DNA of 64,000 bases, taken from NCBI GenBank assembly GCA_963678705.1, contig OY783214.1:12462001-12526000 (forward strand), written 5' to 3'. Below the pieces are notes generated by a model. That model saw only the letters and a list, made by a program, of their open reading frames with translations. It ran no database searches and was not told where the DNA came from. The stretch comes from Panorpa germanica (Eukaryota > Arthropoda > Insecta > Mecoptera > Panorpidae). The position numbers were made by a program, and so were the translations under genes. This document shows positions 23,191 to 35,330 of the stretch, in pieces (within the stretch, counting starts at the first letter, position 1; each line of letters opens with the position of its first letter).

Positions 23191-24949
23191 AGATAAGAGA
23201 GACTTGTCATAGCTTTGCTAGATTTGTTTTTCAAATTCAAAAGGTTTATAAATGTTCATAAATTAATTACAAATTGTTTACAATTTAATTAGTCTATTTC
23301 TTAATACTATAAGATCTACCTTTCGTTTATATTCAAATTGTTGGTGATCTTAATTGTCGTCTTGTACTAAATTTAGTCTTGTGTACTATATTCTATGCAG
23401 CATGCTTTTAGAGAAATTCGGATTATCAAGGTTGTACTGTATATAATAATCGAGATTACGCTGTATGTTGCCATGGTTTTATAAACGGCATGCTACAGTT
23501 TAAAATAAACGTACATGGGGTGACATCTACGGACAACTTTGTGAATTAAATGTTAGATATAAGGTGTTTACAAAGTGATATTGTAAAAATTCTTACTAAA
23601 TGCGTTGCTTTTCAAATGTTCGTAGATGCACTGTTGGCCATTCTCAGTGTAGTTTACAAATTATGTATATATTTTTATTTATGTAATTAATGTATTTTTG
23701 ATAGTCATGTCTAACAAAGTATTCCAAATACATGAATATAATGTTTATACACTATATAATCTATGCTATATATATACTATATAGTATATACTTAAGAGAG
23801 ATTCTCAACTACTGAATTCTAATTTTAAATTGACCTTAAATGTAAGTTTAAGTAGAGTTAGAAATGGGAGCAGAAAAAAGATAATTTGAGCAAAGAAATC
23901 AAGTAATAGAATAGGCTCTTAATATTCCTCAGTTCGGCACTGATAATAGAGTATATAAACAGTATAGTAATTGTTAAGCTATATATTTAATGATATAATT
24001 ACCACTTGTTTTACAAATTAAACAACTACGCAACTTACATAAATATAAGCATAACATTTACGTAACATTTATGTAAGAAATACTAGCATAGTTAGATTTA
24101 TATTAATGGTTTAATTTTGTATGTACATATTTATTTATAGAATATAGATTAACCCATGTATTTTTGTAATAAAAGTAAGAATAATAAAAATGACTCAACA
24201 TTAGATGCAGGTGCAGCGTTACTGGATGACCCCAGGACTCTATCAAATGACCCCAAAGTCAGCAACATCCCCCAAAACGACGCAGAAATCAGGAAACAGT
24301 TCATTTTAAAAAAACAATAAAAAAACCAAAATCACAAAACCACAAAATAAAAATATTTTAAATTTAAATTGAAGAAAATTTAAGAAACATATAGTCTCAG
24401 TCAGTCATTAAATTCGCTAATGAATCTTGAATGACAATTAGCGGGTTAATTAAATCACTAATTAACGTTTACTATGAATACATACATCGCGTAAGTAAAT
24501 GAATTTGAGAGTTGTTCATACACATCGCTCGAAACGACTCATTCGGTGGCCAACACCAGACTGAACGCCGTATTGACAGTTGAACGCTGCGTCGCGACGC
24601 CTGGGTCATCATTTGGGTTATAAAATAGGAAGTGGGGGATGGAAAATGTATAAAATATATATGATGAATAGTAGAGACGCTCTAAGCATGCGTATGTTAC
24701 GTTGCCGCCCTAAACCTATAGAATAATCATCAGAAGGAAATGGGAGGAGCTAAGAACTTAGATGATATCTTAGATTGTGATGTTTCTGTTTTTTATTATT
24801 ATTCAAGTTATTAAATATTTTCTATTTTATTAGTAATTACCATTTAATTATTTCTTTTTAATATTTATATTGAAATAATACTACTATTTCTTAAAAGACA
24901 ATATTTTAAATATTCAAAAAAATATATGTTGTAGTCAATTATTGTTCAG
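23191..24949. other. intergenic, nothing recognised
   Basis: A 12-bp palindrome GCGTCGCGACGC lies at about 24,589. Otherwise AT-rich without open frames of 60 codons. Confidence 0.4.
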
Positions 24950-25092
24950 CCAGGTAGAAAATGATGCTTAGAATTAGCTTGCGGCTATCTAGCAACTGTA
25001 CAATTTCTATATGAAAAGTAGAAAATGAATCTACTTATGGAATTCTAGAAAACCAGCGTGAAACTTGTATAGCAAGGCAATTTTCTATCTGG
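24950..25092. mobile_element. small TIR element, copy 2
   Basis: Ends CCAGGTAGAAAAT and (inverted) CCAGATAGAAAATTGC bracket 143 bp. CAG flanks it on both sides, a possible 3-bp duplication. It shares the internal CAATTTCTATATGAAAAGTA block with 20,511-20,667. Confidence 0.55.
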
Positions 25093-26705
25093 CAGTATCT
25101 AGATACTAAACTTGAAAAGGTAACCAGTTTGTTGCTAAATACTAGTAAAAAAGTTTTTAATTGCTAAAAAGAAAAATTCATCATTTATCAGTTCGACAGT
25201 GCTAGTATGTTGTTTGCTAGCTTTCTGGAAGCTAATTCCAACGTTAATGTTTTAACTCTCATATACCAAATTGTAACGCTGTACTACACGTACTGATTCC
25301 AAGTGTTTTTTTTTTACCAGGGTTCTTTCAAAAAAGGCCATCAGTTATAGAAACCAGCATTGTAAATAGGAATATGTTAAATAAAATCATGAAATTAAAC
25401 GGAGAAACAAGAAAATTGCAATTTAGGAATTCATCAAAAAGTCAAATATTTTAAATGAATTTCACAAGAAAGCTAGGCTCTTTAAATTTTTAAGTCACTC
25501 AGTAATTAATTGTAATTTTCTGGAAAATATTCGTTAGGAGTAATTTTGCATACAATATTTATGTATTTTCAATATAAAAATATATTTAATATTGATCCAT
25601 TGATATGTTCTCAATTTTTTTGTATCTCTAAATCAAAGAACCCCTAACCCAAAAGTGAGTTAACTCTTGAGATTATGAGTGAGAGAGAGAGAGAGTACTC
25701 CTATATAAACGGGTTATAGCAGAGTTCTGTTGACATCCAAAACTCAGTTACCTTATCTTTCCAACTTTAATTTAGTTTAGTCTGTAATTCTTATCAGAAC
25801 CCATCGAGTTACATCATTAACTTTATTATCCCTTTTATTGTATTGTGTAGTAGCGCTGCGCTGATTAAAAATACGCCACAATCGTACCCCGATTTAATTT
25901 GTACCATTCATTGATTGTCTCTCCTTATTTACTTAATCCATATAACATTATGTTAGAAAGAGATAAAGAATAATGATTATAAGAACTTTGAATTTAAGGT
26001 TTACTTATTAAAGGTTTAAGGTTTATTTAGACCAATATTCTATCAACAATTTATCATCAATTTATCAAGATTCTACTACTTTAACAGACAATGACCTTTA
26101 TGATCTTATATATCTCTTTTTGGAAAACTTCAGTCACTTAGTATTTGTGTTTGGTATTTTGGGCACGTGTGCCTTGTTATGTCTGACATTATTGCGCATG
26201 CGTGGTCTTATATTTACTGTTCCTAAAAATAAATAAGGACATAATGACACAAACCGCAATATCTAAACCATGCGACATCTCGTCGTATACTTGTACTTAT
26301 GTTTTTCTTGTATTTGGTGTCAGATGTACTAGAAGTGTAACTTATGTTTGGAATTTAATGTCAGTCACCCGAGTTCTTGTTGACACGCGCTAGTTGTTTT
26401 AAAGTTGGTAACACTAACAACCAGATTCTGTTAAGTAGCAATGTTATTTTGTTGGTAATATCACACAAACTTATTTAAAAGAGCGTTTGTGTGTTATTAA
26501 GAACCACGATGTAACTTGTAAGTGTGACTAAAACAAAGACATGAAATCAAAGACGCCATCGACTGTAAGACGCACAATAGTTTGGAATTACCAACAGAAA
26601 ATATATTCGTCAGATTTTTATCTTTAGCTACATTTTGACATAAATAGGAGTCCAATCCAATTACTCGATCAGAAGAATATTCACACTGAACTTTTTCAAT
26701 TCAAT
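25093..26705. other. intergenic, nothing recognised
   Basis: A GA tract lies at 25,679-25,695. The 63-codon frame at 26,202-26,393 is featureless. Confidence 0.4.
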
Positions 26706-27139
26706 GTCGGTTTTACACCCAAAAGACAGTTTTGAAAACAGTTTTGTTTTCAGTTAACCAAAACAAAAACATGATTTGTTTATTTTAAAACAGTTCTGTT
26801 TTCCGAAAACATCCCACAAATTATTGTGTTGGCGATACATTTCTATTAACTCTTATCTTTTGTCCACTGCATTGCATAACTGCTCTTGGAACTAGTTGAT
26901 AGTAATTTGATAAACAACAACGAACAAGCACAAATGTTCACAAAATACAAAACTGCGTGTGCAAACCAAACAGACTAAAAATCAACAACAAACGTGTTTT
27001 CCTTTGATCTTACCGACTCCAGATGGGAATGACAAAATGTTTTAAGAACTGTCTCTTTGGTGTAAACATTGGTGTTTTTGTTCAGGAAAACAGTTTTTGT
27101 TCGTGTTTAATTGTTTGTCTCTTTGGTATGAAACCGGCG
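26706..27139. mobile_element. MITE-like element with GCCGGTTT-type TIRs
   Basis: The left end GTCGGTTTTACACCCAAAAG and the inverted right end GCCGGTTTCATACCAAAGAG match at about 70% over 24 bp. Subterminal AAAACAG / CTGTTTT motifs recur, as does a second internal ACACCAAAGAGACAG. About 434 bp, no ORF. Confidence 0.6.
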
Positions 27140-28115
27140 TAAGACTTACTTCCTCGAACTAATTTAAAAGGAAGCCTTAAGACAATCTCATACTACGGTG
27201 TAGTCACATTAGCACACTTTATTATGAGAGGAAGTACTATTTTAATATTTATCAGTACACCACTGTACTGTAGAGGTATGTACTGATACCATATCCGAAA
27301 GATACTGGGATCATGCATATGCGTACATAATGGGAGCTTACGCCTTTTATTAATTATTTCATTGGGCAAAAGTGGACAACGATACAAATATAAAAAAAAC
27401 ATTAAAGTAGAAGCTTCTTCTCATAATAAAGTGTAGAAATGTGAGATAAGTTGAGTCGGTTGCGGTATCCGACACCCATTAAAGAATTTGCAACATTTCA
27501 AATAGACTTTCGGACAATTTATTTGATTTAATGATTGTCATAGATCTCTAAGATTAAAAATTGTTCTTTATAACTAATCAAAACAAAGCAATCTCTTCTA
27601 CGAATATTAATGTAGGTTTTTGAGATAATTATGTTAATGTTTCTCTAATTGCCTACATTTTTAATTGTGTGTATTTGGTTTCAGACTCATCATTAAGTTT
27701 TCCAGAACACTACGTGTCAAGTCTTAGAATTCTATTTACAAGTATTTAAATAGTTGATGACTATTTTTAACTAAATCACATAATTCTTTTTGTCGCGGAC
27801 CACCCATGTTTTTTATCTCATCATCAGTGTCTTTCCTCCCATTCTTCTGGCTCTGGGCGGTGGGTTCTGGTGGATCTTTTCATCCGGCGTGGTGACAGAT
27901 GTCATTCTACTATTACCACCACAACTACACATTGGGTTGACATTTTACAGCCGTCACAGTCACAGAAAGCAAAACGATAAGCAAAGTGTTGGGAAATTTG
28001 AATACACGACATCTGTAAATGTATATAAATGAATCTTTAGGAATGAACATCTGACCGTTTTACGACAAAGATTTACATATGAACTTTTTACTATTCTTTC
28101 TCTCTCTCCCTCTCT

Positions 28116-28117
<2 letters not shown>
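27140..28117. other. intergenic, nothing recognised
   Basis: Open frames 27,193-27,402 (-) and 27,790-28,032 (+) show no motif. The sequence becomes pyrimidine-rich just before the TA tract. Confidence 0.4.
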
Positions 28118-28185
<68 letters not shown>

Positions 28186-28190
28186 AAATA

Positions 28191-28229
<39 letters not shown>

Positions 28230-28272
28230 ATATATATATATATATATATATGTACAGAAATTATATTTCTTT
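28118..28272. repeat. compound (TA)n tract with inverted flanks
   Basis: Two long TA runs are separated by AAAGAAATATATTTCT (28,182-28,197). The second run is closed by AGAAATTATATTTCTTT (28,256-28,272), which is nearly its inverted repeat, so the second TA block sits in a potential cruciform. Confidence 0.85.
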
Positions 28273-30172
28273 AGTTGATAACATTGATCAGAGATATTAC
28301 AACTGCATTCTGGTCAGACGAGTTAACGGTATATATAAGTTATAGCTACTTTCATTGCAATGTGTGCCAATGACCAACACAATTGATATTTGGAGTCGAT
28401 AGAACTCACTATGCATAATGTTAGGTTATATTAAAATTTGATAAAAATGAATTGACAATTTAAATAATAAACTTTAAATGTCGTTTCTTTGATTTCAGGT
28501 AAGATAGTCTGATTTAAGTTAAACAGTGTAATTATTATAATGTGTATGTAAATTACTAAAATAAACTTTGATTTCAGAAGCAACACATACGTTGGATTAA
28601 AAATTTACAATCCCTAATAAAATGTTTTATATACTTCTACTTTTTATAACTTCAAATGACCATTCAATTACTAGGTATATGATCAATAAAACAACCCTTT
28701 TATTAAAGAAAACTTATTATAAAAAAATACTAGCAACTTTCACTTATACTTATTTCAATACTTGTCAAACAAATAAAAGTTCAATTTTATTAACACATAA
28801 AGTGAATTTAATTTTGGTGTTATTTTAAAAAAAAACTCAAATCAATTTTCTAACTTTACTAACATTCCCGCCTTAATCTTTACCATACTAACCCACAAAG
28901 AAGTTAAACAGATATTTAGGGGTAAATTCCACCCTTCTTAACAGACCACTATGTGTGCAGTTAAATTGGACGTCACCCAGCATAACCCACATGTTAACAA
29001 AGGGCTATCCCTAGAGTTGACTTCTCTCTACTACCCTATGTTGGTACTATATACAGTATCTATTGTCCTATTTTATTTTGGAAGGCTAGCAGCGACATCG
29101 GAATGGGGTGTAGGATTTACTACCCTTCTAAGACGCCTTTAACGCCTCTTAATGTAGCACTGGCAAATGTATTTACCGTAATTGAACATTCAGTAGAGAT
29201 TTTACAATTTTAAGTTTTAATTATTTTTAAATATGTTTTATTTAATGTTGATCCATTCACCTTACAAGCAGGGCCGATTCGAAATAAAGATATAGAAGAT
29301 GCGAGGTGATAATTTAGCACACTCTTTCTAGCGTTTTGCCTATACTCAACCGTTGGGGCAAATGAAATGATTGTAACTTATTTATAATCATTATAAAGCC
29401 TCAATGAGTTTGAGGGTCGCGGTGGGTAGTTGTAGAAATTCTTTTATATTTATTAATCACACTGCAAGTAAAACAATGTGTATACTCGCATATACACATA
29501 TGCATATTCTCAGCGTGTTGTATGGGTTGCGGTTAACCCAGGCGCCCCATCATGAGTTTATACATATGTTACATTTACTATATATATAATATACATATAC
29601 AGTTTAATTTTTTACTCTTATAAAGCTAAAACATAATGTTTCAATAAAGTTTACTTAGGGTTGAGTTTAGGTGATCTATATTATTATTCTGGGGTGTGTT
29701 ATTATGATTAATTAATCTCACCCCGATGTAACTACGATGGAGACGACCTTCATCATACCTGATGGTTTCCTGTCTTTACCTGATGAAGGGAGAAGGATAC
29801 CAGACCTTGGTTATTAGTACTTAGTACTACCGCAGGATCTCTGGTCGTTGGGGTAAACCGTTACCGAAGTGAAATATGATGAAGGGATTGTCAAACTTGA
29901 AAGACGTACTACTAAATACTTGTTTGTTTAATATTATTATATGGAATACGTAGGCTCTCCAATGACGCAATTCACTCCTTTAACGCGTTGTTATAAATTA
30001 TGTGAAGAAAAAAGTTATAGTAAAATTATTTTATAAATTGGCTAATGTCATAGATAGTGACTCCTATGTTTTTAAGTTCGACCTCCGGGCCAGAGTTATA
30101 TGTTATGGGTTTGCTTGTTAACACAGTTTTATCAGAAACGTCGCCGTGGTGAAATGAGAACACTAATGGTGC
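28273..30172. other. intergenic, nothing firm
   Basis: 29,690-29,900 is GC-richer than its surroundings and may be decayed element sequence, but no motif can be read. Short frames at 28,622, 28,951 and 29,404 are not supported. Confidence 0.35.
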
Positions 30173-30378
30173 GGACGGCCGCACATGGGTCGACTGATTG
30201 CAAACGCGAGCCCCGAATCTGCCCGAATCGAATGAGAACTGCGTTGTTAGTGAGAGAAACTGATTTCAAACTGATTTCGAGCACGTTTTGAGCGACTGTG
30301 TTTCTTGGTCGCAGAGCAATTACGTTGCATGCTTTTGATGGTGACATCATGAATCAGTCGACCCGTGTGCAGACGGCC
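30173..30378. mobile_element. MITE with GC-rich TIRs
   Basis: The left arm 30,173-30,199 ends in GGGTCGACTGATT. The right arm 30,352-30,378 starts AATCAGTCGACCC, its inverse. The outer parts (GGACGGCCGCACAT and GGCCGTCTGCACAC) match less well. About 206 bp. The two overlapping antisense frames in it are by-products of the palindromic, CpG-rich sequence. The superfamily is unclear; GC-rich ends of this kind occur in Harbinger- and hAT-type elements. Confidence 0.6.
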
Positions 30379-32262
30379 TAACAGTTACATTTGATAAAAT
30401 AGATTCTATGACTAATTTAACCTAAATATAACGGAATCTAAACTGTCAAACTGTTTGTAAATGCCCAAGCAAGTTTTAATATAATTAGTAACAATAAGTA
30501 TTTTAGAATTTATTTACATAATGTTACAGTGTTTGAACGCCAGCGCCCACTAATGGTAGACTCAATTATCTGGCATTTAAACTAATGGCGCTCTTAGATG
30601 TTATTAAACCACAGCGTTTACCGGAGCTCATCCGGGAGCTGATAGCTGATTATTCTCTTCTTTAATACATCATATTGTTATCAGCTAAATGAGGATATTT
30701 CTGTCAGAAATAACAAAGAGATTAATTTGTTCTGCTGAGGAAGAACATAATTATATTAATGGCTTTAGCTCTTTGGATATATTCTTTAGAGTTTTAGGTA
30801 TTTTTCTTATCTTAAACTTATTACTCATTGTAGAATTATTTAACTTTGTTCAATGTTTCATTCAACTTGAATTGAAAGAGTTGGGAAATATATGATGTAA
30901 TCATTTTTTAATGTATTTGCTTTTTGAATCTCGCTAACTAGGCAGTTTTTCCTAATTGCTAATAATTCTAATGTTCCGTAAGAAAATTAAAATATATATC
31001 TTCAGTTTTATGATACTACATCTAACGGTATGTAGTAGCATTCCAATATTTTACTAAAGGTAAATATTTTATTCAATATTTGCCAAATATTAATTTAAAT
31101 AATAGACGATTTTACGTTGAAAAAAGTATATTATTAAGTTCGTAAATGAAAACATTATTCTAACAAGCATGCCATTTCATCTGTTCTTTACATGTTGCAA
31201 AAAAATGTTCTAAATTCTAATTCTTTATACCGAAATAAACGTGAATGAAAATAGTATTGAATATTGCTCTGAAACAGAGTGAACGACGGAGCGAATATGA
31301 CTTGAAATCGCCATGAAACAAGAAATAGTAGAGAAGCTAGTTAGAACCTAGTGACATCTGTTATCAAATAATCGAACTACACCGCACACACACACATAAC
31401 TACACATCTATATTTCAGTATAGAATAATAATTTTGTTTTTGCTTCAGTTATGAAAACCGGAAATTAGATTTGAGTTGTCAATAACTAAATAGAGTTAGT
31501 TAAATGCCAATCATTGAAATCAAAACATATGTCTATAGTCGATGTATCTGATAAGTATGTATATTTCCGGTCAAATGATGGACGTTAGATGCCAAAAACG
31601 TTTGTTGGTGAAACCAGACCAAGTTTTTGATTTTGATCTGAAAATTAATTAGTGGAGTTTCACCCACCGTTCATCTACAACTGCAAACATAAACGGTAGA
31701 GTATAAGTTCTTCATTTTGAAAATCAAAATCAAATTTTTTCTATGTATGTATTCCGGTATCTCTCTTCCAAAACCTCTTTCATCTTTTATTTCTATTTGG
31801 TAATATCAATGTATTCTATTCTTTCCAGCTGCTGTATCTCTCTGTCTCTGCTCTTTAGTTCCTCTTCCACACTTTTGCCTTCTTTTCTTCTTCTCACTGC
31901 CTCTTACTTCGCCATTCCGTTCCTTCCAAACTACTCCCTTCACCTTTAGTTCCTAAATATCGTTTAGATCCAATATAAACTAATTAAAATAATAATAATA
32001 AGAATCGGAGTAATAAGTAATCCAAATCGTTTATTAAAAAGCATTCAGTAATTAATTTTAGTTACGTTATGATAATTTGTTTTTAGCGTAGCTACTACGC
32101 AAATAATGTAATAATAATATTGTTTGTATATGTAACAATAGTACATTGAAATTGAAATGCAATTTAGCTAGTTACATAATCCTACTAAAGCTTAGTATAT
32201 GTAGAGGATTAGTAAAACATGTTTATATTGATCAGCCAAAATAACAGCGGAGGATCTAGATA
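30379..32262. other. intergenic, nothing firm
   Basis: The pyrimidine-rich stretch 31,790-31,950 could be a decayed antisense LINE 3' UTR like those at 15.4 and 47.3 kb, but I cannot align it convincingly. Confidence 0.35.
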
Positions 32263-32560
32263 CCAATTTGATTACGTTCTCGTCCTCGTCCTAGTCGATG
32301 GCTTCAAGAGCTTAACAATATAGTGACAGCAAAACCAATAGATCAACGCCCGTACCAAATGTTACACAGAGAAGCTGAATCAGGGCTTAATGCAGAGATA
32401 GCGGCAGCAGCTGAAGTCTGTACAACTCGTTGGAAGTATTTTAAGCACCAAATAATATTACACACACGTATCGTCCAGCAGGTTAAAAATATAAACTGTA
32501 AATGCCCCAGCCGGAACTTGTGAGCAATAAGGAGAGCCGATGAGGTTCAGCGGTGATAGA
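32263..32560 (+). pseudogene. possible LINE 3' remnant
   Basis: The frame reads RPRPSRWLQEL, loosely like the RGRPxxRWxDxL end of LINE polyproteins, then runs to a stop at 32,521. The sequence TGTAAATGCCCCAGCCGG at about 32,498-32,515 recurs as TGTAAATGCCCTAGCCGG at 57,832, which supports a common 3' end of one family. Weak evidence overall. Confidence 0.35.
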
Positions 32561-33057
32561 AGAGCGTATCACTTGTTGGACTATAAAAATATAAATATGA
32601 TACACAAAAAGTGATATCGAGTTATCATTACTTAAATATAGGTACCACATCTCAATTACGCGCCCTATAAGTCGTATAAATATTGTATTAGATAAGTGTA
32701 CGAATATATTTATTATGTTTGGAAATTTTGTTCGGTATTTTTAATTTAACACAAACATAAAATTTGTGAAAATTTTAGTGATACAAGGGTACGGTGCGGG
32801 AGCTTCCTTATTTGAAACTGTCTGATCTAATCGCACAATAAGACGTATTCTTCATGAATACCTGAATACCCAAAATTTCATCCTCACAAACTGGCATTCA
32901 TCTTTCTTTTCATTTATTAAATTTAATAGCTCCTCTCAGGCTTCCGCCCATATGTGCTGCTTTTCCCACTTCTATCTTTCCCAGTTCAATTCTATCCCCC
33001 TTAATTTTTTACATTTCAATTACATTCATATATAATTGTATAAGAACAAATACAAGA
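32561..33057. other. intergenic, nothing recognised
   Basis: A pyrimidine-rich stretch at 32,890-33,000 has no readable motif. Confidence 0.4.
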
Positions 33058-33101
33058 TGCGCAAGGATGACACGCAAAATCGAGAAGGGTTCCACATTTT
33101 T
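33058..33101 (+). pseudogene. U6 snRNA 3' fragment
   Basis: Forty-four nucleotides match the 3' half of the highly conserved spliceosomal U6 RNA with two mismatches. The block starts TGCGCAAGGATGACACGCAA (the U2-pairing and intramolecular stem-loop region) and ends in the terminal TTCCACATTTTT. The 5' half, including the ACAGAGA box and any promoter, is missing: the upstream sequence is unrelated. Truncated U6 copies typically arise by LINE-mediated reverse transcription. Confidence 0.9.
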
Positions 33102-33316
33102 AAGAAAAATCAAAACCTAACATAAGGAAGCTCTAGAACTAATAAAAGTTGAAAATAAATTGTGTCAAAATGATTTAAAACATTTAAACAAGAAACAAAG
33201 GAAACACCATTTAAAAATGTTACAAGAAAACGACACAAAGAGACAAAAGCTTTTTGCACGTGATGTTGTTTCACGAAAAAAGGGCATGTGAAACCTTTAT
33301 CGAAAACCTGCCTGAT

Positions 33317-33540
33317 GCAGCACGCCAGATTTTGCTTCCTACAATTATTTTTTATGGAAATATCTTAAATCTTTGGTGTATACCTTGGGTAAGCTGAGGA
33401 ACAATATTTGTGCTTCTTTTGCGAACATAGACACAGACATACTAAGCAAAGTGACTGAATTTTCCGATTTCGACTCTCGAAACGTAATGACCAGAACGAA
33501 GGCCACCTTCAAGATATCATTTTCAAGTAATTAAAAATGA
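33317..33540 (+). pseudogene. transposase-like fragment, degenerate
   Basis: One frame reads YNYFLWKYLKSLVYT followed by LRNNICASFANIDTDILSKV. This resembles the C-terminal part of mariner/Tc-type and related insect transposases (PxDFFLWGxLKxxVY, then LKxRIxxxFAxIxxxMLxxV). The catalytic acidic residue that normally precedes the FLW motif reads N here. The region upstream (33,215-33,290) may continue it, but with stops. Confidence 0.5.
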
Positions 33541-34800
33541 CTTTGAATGTAAAAGAAAGGAAATAACAATAATATACGTTTTATACTCCTATACTTTTTG
33601 TTTTGTGATTTTTTTGAATAAGAAGGTTCTCGCGCCACACTTTGTGTAAAAAAATAAGACACTTATCTAAAATAATGGTAGACATAAATTAAGAGTTTCA
33701 TATTTTAAGGGCCTTACAACTGGTTGTTACATCCGTGTCATTTAATATTATAGAGAAAGCATATACAGAGTGGGACGTAAGACTATGCATACTTTTTAAG
33801 ATGTGTTCTTATTATTATTTTACTGGCGACACAGTAGGCGAGAGAATTGATGCTTGCCACTGACTAATGCATTAATATTTGGTACAATTTTATCAAATAT
33901 TAAAACTAAGGAATCTGAGAAGATGTCAAATGCGAATTTCACAATTAATTACAACACAACGATGAACCTGCTCAAAAAGCTCTTAATTTTCACCCTGTAG
34001 TATTTACCGAGCAGTAAATCATATTATACAATATTATGTAAACTTATATCTTGGTGCGGTTAAGCAGAGGCGCCGGCTGGCGTCTGACAGCACCTAAGCT
34101 TACAGTCAGGGGGTTGAAGAGTTAAGGGATGATACCATTCTGTACATATTGTTATTGTTATTTTATTAATTTAAGGTAATTTATATGATTTATAATATTA
34201 AGCGTAGTTTTAAAGTTTGTATATATATTTATATATACCTTTTAACTCACAAATCATCTTTATATAACTTTTTTTTTGTCAGAAGCAACTTCAACTTTAT
34301 TAAAATTTCCTTGCAAGCGGTTTGCTGGATCAAAAATGAAATGGATTTGTACTCACACATTTAATCGCACAATAATGGCAAAATTAATTAATTAAGAGAA
34401 AGTGAATTACTGGGTTCACTACTCTCAAACTAATAATTCAGTTTGATATATTATGATACTGCTCAGTTAAGAAAGCATATCTTTGTTCCATTTTGAAGAA
34501 TGAATCAATTCTCTATCAACTATTCTAAAACCAATAAACAATTTTATATCCCTTACATATTATAAAAGTTCATATAAATAGATTGAATTATTGAATTATG
34601 ATGACCTTAACCTCTTAAGGTAGCATAATACAGTCGCATTATTTAAAACAGCAAACTCTTTTTTTTTTTTATTTTGATTGAAAATAAATAAAGTACAGAG
34701 TACCTTATAAAAATTTTATAACGCTATAAATTGTTACCGAGTTTTATTGCTTTGTAATTTTATTAGGTTCTTTATTGCTTTTATTGAACTTCATATACAG

Positions 34801-34806
<6 letters not shown>
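33541..34806. other. intergenic; one SINE fragment
   Basis: Besides the SINE head at 33,825-33,878 nothing is recognised. A GC-rich AGGCGCCGGCTGGCG motif sits at about 34,066-34,082. Confidence 0.4.
33825..33878 (+). repeat. SINE 5' head fragment
   Basis: GGCGACACAGTAGGCGAGAG and the following GATGCTTG match the tRNA-like head of the SINE at 14,876-15,139. It stops before box B. This is one of only two + strand pieces. Confidence 0.6.

Positions 34807-34857
<51 letters not shown>
34807..34857. repeat. (TA)n microsatellite
   Basis: About 25 TA dinucleotides. Confidence 0.95.
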
Positions 34858-34862
<5 letters not shown>

Positions 34863-34989
34863 ACTTTTTTAGAATTTGTGCTCAAACAGATTTAAAAGAA
34901 GCGCCCTATTCTTCAGACTTGTCAGCAGTCAGTCTATGAGTTAATACAAAGCATCTAATAACTAGTATACAAGTATAAATTTGCGTTCA

Positions 34990-35330
34990 AAAAACCAGAG
35001 AAATTTTGACAAAATCTAAATTAGGACAATCGTTAATTTCGGTGAAATGAAACAATCACGTGGGATTCCTCCATGGTTCAGACTCCAACATAGAGCACGA
35101 AGAACAACCTGAATTTACAGTCAGGATGTCAACGAAGTTATAGCTTCTACTAAGCAAGAGGTAGCACCTGGAGCATATATAATAGAAGTGGATGTTGTAA
35201 AGAGATGTTATGATATGAAACCCAAACCAGATGACCATCCCAAAGCAGTGAAAAGTAGCTTTAGTGATACTATTTTTAAAAGAAGGGGAGAGGACCGAAA
35301 GCCAAATGAATCAAGTTCTTAAAATCAAGT
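34990..35330 (+). pseudogene. unidentified decayed coding-like segment
   Basis: One frame from about 35,041 to the TAA near 35,320 stays open except for a single TGA at about 35,110. It reads with non-repetitive, protein-like composition (for example PPWFRLQHRARR, then QEVAPGAYIIEVDVVKRCYD). I do not recognise the family. It could be an element ORF or an exon remnant. Low confidence. Confidence 0.25.

Noticed and set aside
33058..33101. Functional U6 gene
   Set aside because: Only the 3' half is present and no 5' domain or promoter precedes it.
33767..34000. TIR element with ACAGAGTGGG and inverted ACAGGGTGAA ends
   Set aside because: About 12 of 19 matches and no duplication; could be chance.
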